Assembly (NCBI GenBank): GCA_013813615.1
Contig: JACCRJ010000353.1
Coordinates: 1-20,419 of the forward strand
Length of the DNA: 20,419 bases
Direction: 5' to 3'
Source of the DNA: Lautropia sp.
GTDB lineage: Bacteria; Pseudomonadota; Gammaproteobacteria; Burkholderiales; Burkholderiaceae_E
Positions within the stretch are counted from its first letter, which is position 1, and every line of letters begins with the position of its first letter. Positions 1 to 5,346 of this stretch are shown one piece after another. The notes beneath the pieces are model-generated. The model did no database searches. It had not been told where the DNA came from and was given only the letters and a program-made list of their open reading frames with translations. The translations under genes were made by a program, and so were the position numbers.

Positions 1-2
1 CC

Positions 3-110
3 CTGTCCGCTGCGCTGCCCATGTCCCCTCCGGATGCGTCAGCCGCACTCTACCAGACGATCGCGCGCTTGCCGAACCGCTTCCTGGGCAGCGGCACCCG
101 TCAGGTTTAA
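3..110 (+). CDS. Possible C-terminal end of a gene cut by the window edge
   Basis: The third forward frame is open from the left edge and ends at a TAA at 108-110, 36 bases before the VOC gene. The 35 residues read like a protein tail (an Ala/Pro-rich stretch, then ALYQTIARLPNRFLG, then a short polar end). The two other forward frames give Arg/Cys/Ser-rich strings typical of GC-rich shadow reading. No family can be named from so little. Open frames are common by chance at this GC content, so this is a tentative call. Confidence 0.38.
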   Translation: MSAALPMSPPDASAALYQTIARLPNRFLGSGTRQV

Positions 111-113
111 CAT
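85..113 (+). promoter_or_regulatory. Weak sigma-70-like promoter candidate before the VOC gene
   Basis: TGGGCA (85-90) and TAACAT (108-113) are separated by 17 bases, and each matches four of six consensus positions. The -10-like hexamer lies inside GGTTTAACATGC, a 12-mer that recurs with one change at a similar distance before the App1-like gene (1280-1291). It overlaps the stop codon of the putative partial upstream gene. Confidence 0.25.
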
Positions 114-146
114 GCTCCCGGATGCCAACTCGCCGCGGGAGCCCTC

Positions 147-542
147 ATGCAGATCGAACGCATCGACCACTTCACGATCGTCGCGCAGCCCGCGGAGATC
201 GAGCGGCTCTGCGAGTTCTATTGCACGGTCCTGGGGCTTGCGCCGGGCCCGCGGCCCGACTTCAAGTTCGATGGCTACTGGCTGTATCCGCCCACCGGCG
301 GGCCACTGGTCCACCTGGCGGGCATCACGTCGCGCGCCCTGCCGGAGGGTCCGCATGGAACCGGGAAGCTGGACCACATCTCATTCCGAAGCACCGGGCT
401 GCATGAATTTCGCCTCCACCTGGAGGCGCTCGGCATCGCCGCTCAGGAGGCGCCGGTGCCGGGCTTTCCGCTGCACCAGATCTTTTTTAGCGACCCCGTC
501 GGGATCAAGGTGGAGCTGACCTTCGACGCGGCGGAACTGTAG
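147..542 (+). CDS. VOC-fold metalloenzyme (glyoxalase/bleomycin-resistance/dioxygenase superfamily)
   Basis: A 131-residue single-unit protein with the paired beta-alpha-beta-beta-beta layout of the vicinal oxygen chelate superfamily. The usual metal ligands are visible: His8 in the first strand (RIDHFT), His56 (PLVHLAG), His77 (LDHISF, opening the second module) and Glu123 in the last strand (KVELTF). The phrase FFSDPVGIKVEL near the end is the classic 'DPdGn.iEl' signature. The length is normal for one-domain members, which act as cytoplasmic homodimers. The family includes lactoylglutathione lyases, epimerases and ring-cleaving dioxygenases. Nothing here distinguishes among these, so the substrate is unknown. 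The ATG at 147 directly precedes the conserved first strand. The gene stands alone, facing the PF06684 gene. Confidence 0.88.
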   Translation: MQIERIDHFTIVAQPAEIERLCEFYCTVLGLAPGPRPDFKFDGYWLYPPTGGPLVHLAGITSRALPEGPHGTGKLDHISFRSTGLHEFRLHLEALGIAAQEAPVPGFPLHQIFFSDPVGIKVELTFDAAEL

Positions 543-555
543 CGGCATCGAGAGC

Positions 556-573
556 GTCGCGGCTCTGCGCGAC
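556..573. terminator. Small hairpin between two convergent genes, possible terminator
   Basis: GTCGCG (556-561) and CGCGAC (568-573) form a perfect 6-bp stem with a 6-base loop. It lies 14 bases after the VOC stop codon, in the 91-base gap before the end of the facing gene. There is no T-run on either side, so intrinsic termination is doubtful. Confidence 0.22.
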
Positions 574-633
574 TCGGGCCGCGCCGCTCCCGCGAGGGCC
601 ACGCCGCGCCCGCCGCTCGGCAGACCCCGGCCA

Positions 634-1212
634 TCAGCGCTGCCCGTCGTTGACCGAGACCTTCTCCTTCAGGAGTCCGCCCAGGCGGGAGTGAACCCGG
701 CCGCCGGTGGCCATGACCAGCCCGAAGAGGATTTCGCGCGGCCGCGGCGCGTCCTGGATGCCGACATCCATCGTGTTGAAATGGCTGCGCACGTAGGCGG
801 CGTGGATGTAGTGCAAGGGAACCATCAACCGGAAGCCGGCAGTCGCCACCGCCTTGGCAGCCGGCACGATGGCCTTCGGTTCACCCAGCGCCTGCCGCAT
901 CGCCCAGCCGCCGGCTTCATGCCAGACCGCGCCGTGCTCGAGCTCGCCGTCGATGCCGACGATAGCCGCTTTGCCGTAGGCCTCGACGCGATCGCGGCCG
1001 AGGACATCGACCAGTTCGCCCGCCAGTTCCGTGCCGAGCGAGCGCAGCGCTGCCATGAACGGCATCAGGTCAGGCTCATAGCGACCGGCATAGGGATTGC
1101 GAACCACCGCGACGGCTGCCGCCATCCGCAGTGGCGACTCCACCGGAGGCCCGCCTTCATGGAACACCGTCTCCACGGTCAGCGCCTTCTTGCGGATCTC
1201 TACCAGCGACAT
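634..1212 (-). CDS. Amino acid synthesis family protein (PF06684 / DUF1185)
   Basis: About 192 residues from the chosen start (MSLVEIRKKALTVETVFHEG). The N-terminal IRK.L.VET.FHEGG, the central AAVAVVRNPYAGRYEPDL motif, GKAAIVGIDGELEHGAVWHE, and the C-terminal RPREILFGLVMATGGRVHSRLGG are characteristic of PF06684, annotated as an 'amino acid synthesis protein' although I know of no firm biochemical role. The length fits the family. The start at 1212 is preferred over the upstream one at 1242 because it is the conserved family N-terminus and has a purine-rich GGGAGA 6 bases upstream. There is no signal peptide, so it is probably cytoplasmic. It is divergent from the App1-like gene and has no operon partner. 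Homologues often sit near amino-acid or amide transport genes, as here, but that link is inference. Confidence 0.85.
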   Translation of the reverse strand: MSLVEIRKKALTVETVFHEGGPPVESPLRMAAAVAVVRNPYAGRYEPDLMPFMAALRSLGTELAGELVDVLGRDRVEAYGKAAIVGIDGELEHGAVWHEAGGWAMRQALGEPKAIVPAAKAVATAGFRLMVPLHYIHAAYVRSHFNTMDVGIQDAPRPREILFGLVMATGGRVHSRLGGLLKEKVSVNDGQR

Positions 1213-1327
1213 CTCGTGTCTCCCGTCTCTACATGATCGCACATCGACGGCGCGAGGCAGGACGCTCGCCGGCTCTTCCGGTTTAGCATGCGGCCTTCTG
1301 CGACGCTGACCTCAGCCCTCCACCGGC

Positions 1328-2380
1328 ATGTTCGACCGCGCCCGCCGTGCATTGTTGCACCGCCACGACCCCATCATCCGGCCGCACATCGGCCAGGTGA
1401 TCGAGCGCAGGCTACTGCTCGGCGGCCGGCTGCTTCGGGAGGGGGCACTTTCGCCAGCAACGGCAACCACGCCGCGGTGGCGCAACCTGTTGAACACCTA
1501 CCACAGCTTCATCCACGCCAAGGTCGCCGACGCCCGCCTGGAGGCCGAGTTCGGCGACGCGCGGACGGAGGTGCGCACGGATCGCGAGGGCTATTTCAGC
1601 GTTGAGATGGAACTCCCGGCGCCGGTAGCCGGGCCCCTGTGGCAGGAGGTCCACTTCAGGTTGCTGGAGGCGCCCGGCTACGTCGGCCCGCCGGTGACGG
1701 CGCAGGGCCTGGTGCTGGTGCATCCGCTGAGGTCGCGCTTCGCCGTGATCAGCGATGTGGACGACACGGTGCTGACGTCGAACGTCACGAGGAGATTCCG
1801 TATGATCCTGAAGGTGCTGCTGTCGAACGCGCACACGCGGCTGCCGTTTGCCGGCGTCGGCGCGTTTTATCGCGCGCTGGAGAAGGGCCACGGAGAGGAG
1901 CACAACCCGATCTTCTACGTCTCCAACGGGCCTTGGAACCTGCACGACCTGCTGGTGGACTTCTTCCGCCTGAATGACATTCCCCTGGGCCCGATCCTCC
2001 TGCGCGACTGGGGCGCCCATCTGGTGTTGGCGAGAAAGCCGACGGGCACGCACAAGCGCAATCAGATCAGCCGCATCATGGAGTTCTTTCCCCGGGTGCC
2101 GGTCGTGCTTATCGGCGACAGTGGCGAGCACGATCCGGAGATATTCGCGGCGATCGCCCGGGATTTTCCGGGGCGGGTGGACACCATCTACATCCGTTGC
2201 GTGAACGACGGTCGGCGCCGCGAGGTTGAGGCGCTGGGAGAAGAATTAAGAAGCAACGGGGTGGACTTTCTACTGGTGCCCGACAGCGAGGGAGCCGCTG
2301 TCCATGCCGCCGGCAAGGGCCTGATTCCGGCCCAGGCAATCGAGGCGGTCCGGCAGGACAAGCGAATCGACGCCGCCTGA
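1328..2380 (+). CDS. App1-like phosphatase (DUF2183 / phosphatidate phosphatase App1 catalytic domain)
   Basis: 350 residues. The N-terminal ~130 residues form a beta-rich region (WRNLLNTYHSFIHAKVADARLE onward) as seen in bacterial App1-like proteins. The catalytic domain starts at FAVISDVDDTVL, where Asp143-Val-Asp145-Asp-Thr147 is the DxDxT haloacid-dehalogenase-like nucleophile motif. It is followed by FYVSNGPWNLHDLLVDFF and VLIGDSGEHDPEIF, both hallmarks of DUF2183. Yeast App1 is a Mg-dependent phosphatidate phosphatase. For the bacterial homologue the substrate is unproven, though a lipid phosphate is reasonable. No signal peptide or membrane helix is evident. No good Shine-Dalgarno precedes ATG 1328. 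The gene is monocistronic and ends in a strong hairpin shared with the facing glsB-type gene. Confidence 0.88.
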   Translation: MFDRARRALLHRHDPIIRPHIGQVIERRLLLGGRLLREGALSPATATTPRWRNLLNTYHSFIHAKVADARLEAEFGDARTEVRTDREGYFSVEMELPAPVAGPLWQEVHFRLLEAPGYVGPPVTAQGLVLVHPLRSRFAVISDVDDTVLTSNVTRRFRMILKVLLSNAHTRLPFAGVGAFYRALEKGHGEEHNPIFYVSNGPWNLHDLLVDFFRLNDIPLGPILLRDWGAHLVLARKPTGTHKRNQISRIMEFFPRVPVVLIGDSGEHDPEIFAAIARDFPGRVDTIYIRCVNDGRRREVEALGEELRSNGVDFLLVPDSEGAAVHAAGKGLIPAQAIEAVRQDKRIDAA

Positions 2381-2386
2381 CAGGCG

Positions 2387-2417
2387 CGCCAGCCGCACCG
2401 GGCGGATGCGGCTGGCG
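2387..2417. terminator. Strong 11-bp hairpin, probable bidirectional terminator
   Basis: CGCCAGCCGCA (2387-2397) and TGCGGCTGGCG (2407-2417) are perfect reverse complements around a 9-base loop. The hairpin begins 7 bases after the App1-like stop codon and ends 15 bases before the stop of the opposing GlsB/YeaQ gene, the expected place for a terminator serving both. There is no T-tract, as is common in GC-rich genomes. Confidence 0.55.
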
Positions 2418-2432
2418 TCGTACAACCGACCT

Positions 2433-2705
2433 TCAGCGGATCGACTTGCGCCGGAACAGGTTGACGATGGCAAGCAGGATCACCGCGCCGAGCAGCGAAA
2501 CCAGCAAGCCGGACATGCTGAAGTCGTTCTGGTTGATCGTGCCGGTGCCGAACAACGGCGCCAACAACCAGCCACCAAGCATGGCTCCGATGATTCCGAC
2601 AATGATATTGAGGAACATTCCCTGCTGGGCGTCGGTTTTCATGATGAGGCTGGCGATCCAGCCCAGGATGCCGCCGACGATAAGCCAGATGATGAAGTTG
2701 ATCAT
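2433..2705 (-). CDS. GlsB/YeaQ/YmgE family small membrane protein
   Basis: 90 residues with three hydrophobic segments: residues ~3-21 (FIIWLIVGGILGWIASLIM), ~29-52 (FLNIIVGIIGAMLGGWLLAPLFG) and ~66-84 (GLLVSLLGAVILLAIVNLF). It ends in a short basic tail, RRKSIR. The G-x-L-G-W-I-A-S motif and the Gly-rich second helix are diagnostic of the 'transglycosylase-associated' family PF04226. Members are small inner-membrane proteins often induced by general stress; the molecular role is not established. A TATAAC-like -10 lies on the minus strand at 2723-2728 in the phrase CCTATAAC, compatible with sigma-S recognition, but no clear -35 is seen. The gene is divergent from DUF6502 and shares the 2706-2899 intergenic region. 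Confidence 0.92.
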   Translation of the reverse strand: MINFIIWLIVGGILGWIASLIMKTDAQQGMFLNIIVGIIGAMLGGWLLAPLFGTGTINQNDFSMSGLLVSLLGAVILLAIVNLFRRKSIR

Positions 2706-2862
2706 TGCGAACTCGCTTGGTTGTTATAGGTTGATTTCCATCGGAGAGGCAGCGGCGTGACAGCCACCTCAACAATCCGGGCAGCAAGAACCGTACCCGC
2801 ACCACCACCGGCGGCGCATTGAGAACGCCTCCAGTTGAATAACCCTTCCAGACGAGTGCCGC

Positions 2863-2893
2863 TTGCAAAATGTGCAATCTGCACATTTATAGT
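2863..2893 (+). promoter_or_regulatory. Promoter candidate with a long 19-bp spacer for the DUF6502 operon
   Basis: TTGCAA (2863-2868) and TATAGT (2888-2893, five of six consensus matches) are separated by 19 bases. The predicted transcription start falls at about 2900, the A of the preferred ATG, so the message may be leaderless. A perfect dyad fills the spacer. A 19-20-bp spacer with a central dyad is the arrangement known from MerR-family-regulated promoters; that comparison is inference. Confidence 0.4.
2868..2888. promoter_or_regulatory. Perfect 9-bp inverted repeat, probable operator
   Basis: AAATGTGCA (2868-2876), a 3-base centre (ATC) and TGCACATTT (2880-2888) form a perfect dyad in DNA that is locally much more AT-rich than its surroundings. 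It sits between the -35 and -10 candidates and 11 bases before the preferred ATG of the DUF6502 gene. A dimeric regulator bound here would control the DUF6502-DUF5666-kinase-like operon. The regulator could be DUF6502 itself, but nothing shows that. Confidence 0.6.
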
Positions 2894-2899
2894 GGCTTC

Positions 2900-3883
2900 A
2901 TGGCGACGAACGGCCCGGCTCTCCCGACCGACGGCTTGCTCGCAGCGTTCCGCTGCGTGCTGCGACCGCTTGCCAGGCTCGCAGTAGCAAGCGGCTTGCC
3001 CTATGCGCGGATCGACGATTTATTGAGGCAGGTGCTGGTGGAGGCTGCCAGCGAGGCCCACGCGGAGCTGCCACCGGAAAGGCGTGTCAGCCGGATCAGC
3101 ACGACACTCGGCCTGAACCGGCGGGAAGTCACCCGCCTGTATCGGACCAGAGAAGAGCAGTTGCCTGCACCGCCTTCGCACGCCACCCGCCTCTTCCTCA
3201 AGTGGCAGTCGGATTCCCGTTTTCGAGATACCGCTGGCGCGCTGAAACATCTGCCGCGGCAGGGCCCGGGGTTCACATTCGAACAACTCGCCCAGGAGAT
3301 CACCCGCGATGTGCATCCTCGCAGCCTCCTCGGGGAACTTTGCCGGCTCGGCCTGGCGCGACACGATGAAGCGGAGGATGAAGTCGAGCTGATCGTGGAC
3401 GCTTTCGTACCCCGAGGCGATGCCGGCCGGATGCTCGGCTTCCTCGGCGCGAACGTCGGTGACCACTTCGAAGCTGCGGTATCGAACGTGCTGGGTGACG
3501 GCCGCGAGCATTTCGAGCAGGCGATTTTTGCCGACGAATTGTCGGTGGAATCCGTCCACGCCTTTCGCGAGACGATCTCGCGGCAATGGCAGGCGCTGCG
3601 CGCGGCGGCGGTGCCGGCCCTGGAGACGCTGATCGATCTCGACCGTGCGGTCGGACGGGTACAGGACCAGCGGGTCCGGATCGGACTGTTCAGCTGGTCC
3701 GCGCCCATGATTGCGCCTCCCGCTGTCCCGACCAAGGCTCGCGCGGCTGGGAAGGGCGGCGCGGCTGGGAAGGGCGGCGCCAAGGGGGCCGCAGAGGGTG
3801 GAGGAAAGGGCGGCGCTTCCGCGGCCCGCGGACGCGATCCGATCCGGCGCGCCAGGAACATCAAGAAGAAGGATCTCGGATGA
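2900..3883 (+). CDS. DUF6502 family protein, putative DNA-binding regulator
   Basis: 327 residues from ATG 2900. The N-terminal ~110 residues match the DUF6502 pattern: LLAAFRCVLRPLARLAVASG, then LPYARIDDLLRQVLVEAA, then a helix-turn-helix-like VSRISTTLGLNRREVTRLYR at about 63-82. This implies nucleic-acid binding, although the family function is not characterised. The middle is helical. The last ~50 residues are a Gly/Ala/Lys low-complexity tail with a tandem AGKGGA repeat, ending in a basic RRARNIKKKDLG. An in-frame ATG at 2870 is rejected because it lies inside the operator dyad; the conserved domain starts after 2900. The stop overlaps the next ATG (ATGA), so expression of the DUF5666 lipoprotein is coupled. 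DUF6502 next to DUF5666 is a recurrent pairing in proteobacteria, as far as I recall. Confidence 0.8.
   Translation: MATNGPALPTDGLLAAFRCVLRPLARLAVASGLPYARIDDLLRQVLVEAASEAHAELPPERRVSRISTTLGLNRREVTRLYRTREEQLPAPPSHATRLFLKWQSDSRFRDTAGALKHLPRQGPGFTFEQLAQEITRDVHPRSLLGELCRLGLARHDEAEDEVELIVDAFVPRGDAGRMLGFLGANVGDHFEAAVSNVLGDGREHFEQAIFADELSVESVHAFRETISRQWQALRAAAVPALETLIDLDRAVGRVQDQRVRIGLFSWSAPMIAPPAVPTKARAAGKGGAAGKGGAKGAAEGGGKGGASAARGRDPIRRARNIKKKDLG
3741..3776 (+). repeat. Two tandem 18-bp direct repeats within the DUF6502 gene
   Basis: The unit GCGCGGCTGGGAAGGGCG occurs twice head to tail (3741-3758 and 3759-3776) with no mismatch. In frame it encodes tandem six-residue units of Ala, Gly, Lys and Gly. 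Degenerate continuations follow to about 3820. It is a recent-looking in-frame duplication in the basic tail and could vary in copy number between strains. Confidence 0.8.
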
Positions 3884-5346
3884 AAGTGAGTCAATTCCGC
3901 CGGTTCCTGGCACGCAGCGGTCTGCTCGCGATCCTGGCCATTGCCGGGTGCGGCGGCGGCGCGCAGATGGCTGGCGTGGACTCCGGCGGAACCGGCTCGT
4001 TCGCCGTCGGCACCATCGGCGGTTTCGGCTCGATCATCGTCAACGACATCCGTTACGACGACAGCCGCGCCACCGTGCGGGATGCGTACGGCCGGTCGCG
4101 TTCGACGGCAGACCTCCGGCTTGGCATGGTCGTCGAAGTCGAAGGCTCGGTACTTGCGCCCACTCCGGCTGGCGCTCTCTATGTGCAGGAGGGCGTGGCC
4201 ACCGACATCCGCCTCGGCGGCGACATCGTCGGTCCGCTGCAGGCCGCGAACCAGGGCGCTTCGCAGATCACCGTGCTAGGCCAGACGGTCGACCTCGCGC
4301 CGACAACGATCTACGGCGACGAGCTTGCGGGCGGCCTTCCGACCCTCGCGACGCTGCCGCTGGGCAGCATCCTGGAGGTCCACGGCTTCCCCGCCCCCGC
4401 CAGCAACGGCCGGTACACGGCGACCCGCGTCGACCTGCGGCCGGCGGCAGACGAGTACCGGCTGGTAGGCACGGTGCATGACCACGACCTCGGCAGCCGC
4501 CGTTTCAGCATCGGAGAGACCAGGATCGACTATGCCGCGCTCAGCATCGACGAAGCGCGAAGCGTGGGCGTCATCGAGGGCGCATCGGCGCGCGTGAGGA
4601 TCGGGACGGTACCGCGCCTCGACGGCACCTGGGTGATGCTCCAGGCGCAGTCGGCTGCGCCGATGCTGGCGGATCACGAGGACGTCGACATCGAAGGGCT
4701 GGTAACCGCAGTTGACGGCACGGTCGCCTTCACGGTGAACGGCGTTCCGGTGGACGCCTCGCGGGCGGTAATCGAGCCGGCGGCAGCCCGGTTTGCCGTG
4801 GGCGTCCGCATCACGGTATCCGGCTCGCTCCGCGGCGGTGTGCTGGTGGCGGACTTGGTGAGGGTCGAACCGGTCGCCGCCCCCGACGGCACGCAGGCCA
4901 GGAGGCGGATCACGCTGAGCGGGCCGGTCGCGGCGCTGACCCTGGACGGCCTGCAGCTGCGGGTGCGCGGGGTCAGGGTCAACCTTGCAGAAGCCATCTT
5001 CGAAGGCGGCATCCTCGCGCTGCTGCGCAACGGTATCAGCGTGGAAGTGGAGGGGCGACTGGCCCTGGATGGCTCGTCGGTCGATGCGACGCGCATCCGC
5101 TTCGTGGCGCGCGGCAGCGACGGCAGCCCTGCGCGCGGCAACGATGATCGCAACCCCGAGAGTCCCGGAAACAGCAACGCCGGCAACGGGAACCGAAGCG
5201 CAGGCGCTGGGGAGAGCGGCAACGGCGGCAACCGCAACGACGATGACGACGACGACGACGACAAGGGCAAGGGCAAGAAGAGCAGCGCGGGCTTGTCGGC
5301 GATCCTGGCAAGCCTGTCGAATTCCGAAGCAGGGAGTATCCAATGA
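3880..5346 (+). CDS. DUF5666 repeat lipoprotein with an acidic C-terminal tract
   Basis: 488 residues from ATG 3880, which has AAGGA 6 bases upstream and overlaps the DUF6502 stop. Residues 1-24 are a lipoprotein signal peptide: basic MKVSQFRRFLARSG, a hydrophobic core LLAILAIA, and lipobox IAGC with Cys24. Next come about five beta-rich units of 60-75 residues typical of DUF5666. The first is FAVGTIGGFGSIIVNDIRYD...LRLGMVVEVEG; others begin near DIVGPLQ, YRLVGTVHDHD, VDIEGLVTAVDG and ITLSGPVAALTL. From about residue 412 it turns into an Asn/Gly/Ser-rich linker, then eight consecutive Asp, then KGKGKK and a short helical end. Location is probably the periplasmic face of a membrane. The function of DUF5666 is unknown. 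The acidic tract could bind cations; that is inference. Confidence 0.83.
   Translation: MKVSQFRRFLARSGLLAILAIAGCGGGAQMAGVDSGGTGSFAVGTIGGFGSIIVNDIRYDDSRATVRDAYGRSRSTADLRLGMVVEVEGSVLAPTPAGALYVQEGVATDIRLGGDIVGPLQAANQGASQITVLGQTVDLAPTTIYGDELAGGLPTLATLPLGSILEVHGFPAPASNGRYTATRVDLRPAADEYRLVGTVHDHDLGSRRFSIGETRIDYAALSIDEARSVGVIEGASARVRIGTVPRLDGTWVMLQAQSAAPMLADHEDVDIEGLVTAVDGTVAFTVNGVPVDASRAVIEPAAARFAVGVRITVSGSLRGGVLVADLVRVEPVAAPDGTQARRRITLSGPVAALTLDGLQLRVRGVRVNLAEAIFEGGILALLRNGISVEVEGRLALDGSSVDATRIRFVARGSDGSPARGNDDRNPESPGNSNAGNGNRSAGAGESGNGGNRNDDDDDDDDKGKGKKSSAGLSAILASLSNSEAGSIQ
5239..5262 (+). repeat. GAC/GAT trinucleotide run encoding eight Asp
   Basis: Eight Asp codons in a row, seven GAC and one GAT, followed at once by alternating Lys-Gly codons. 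It is a short microsatellite-like tract near the 3' end of the DUF5666 gene, liable to length change by slippage without frameshift. Confidence 0.75.

Noticed and set aside
1412..2131. Long minus-strand open frame opposite the App1-like gene (239 residues)
   Set aside because: Composition is His/Arg/Gln-rich with no recognisable domain; it is the antisense shadow of a clear DUF2183 gene.
2870..2899. Upstream ATG for DUF6502 giving ten extra residues
   Set aside because: It falls within the 9-bp dyad and between promoter elements, has no ribosome site, and the extra residues are outside the domain.
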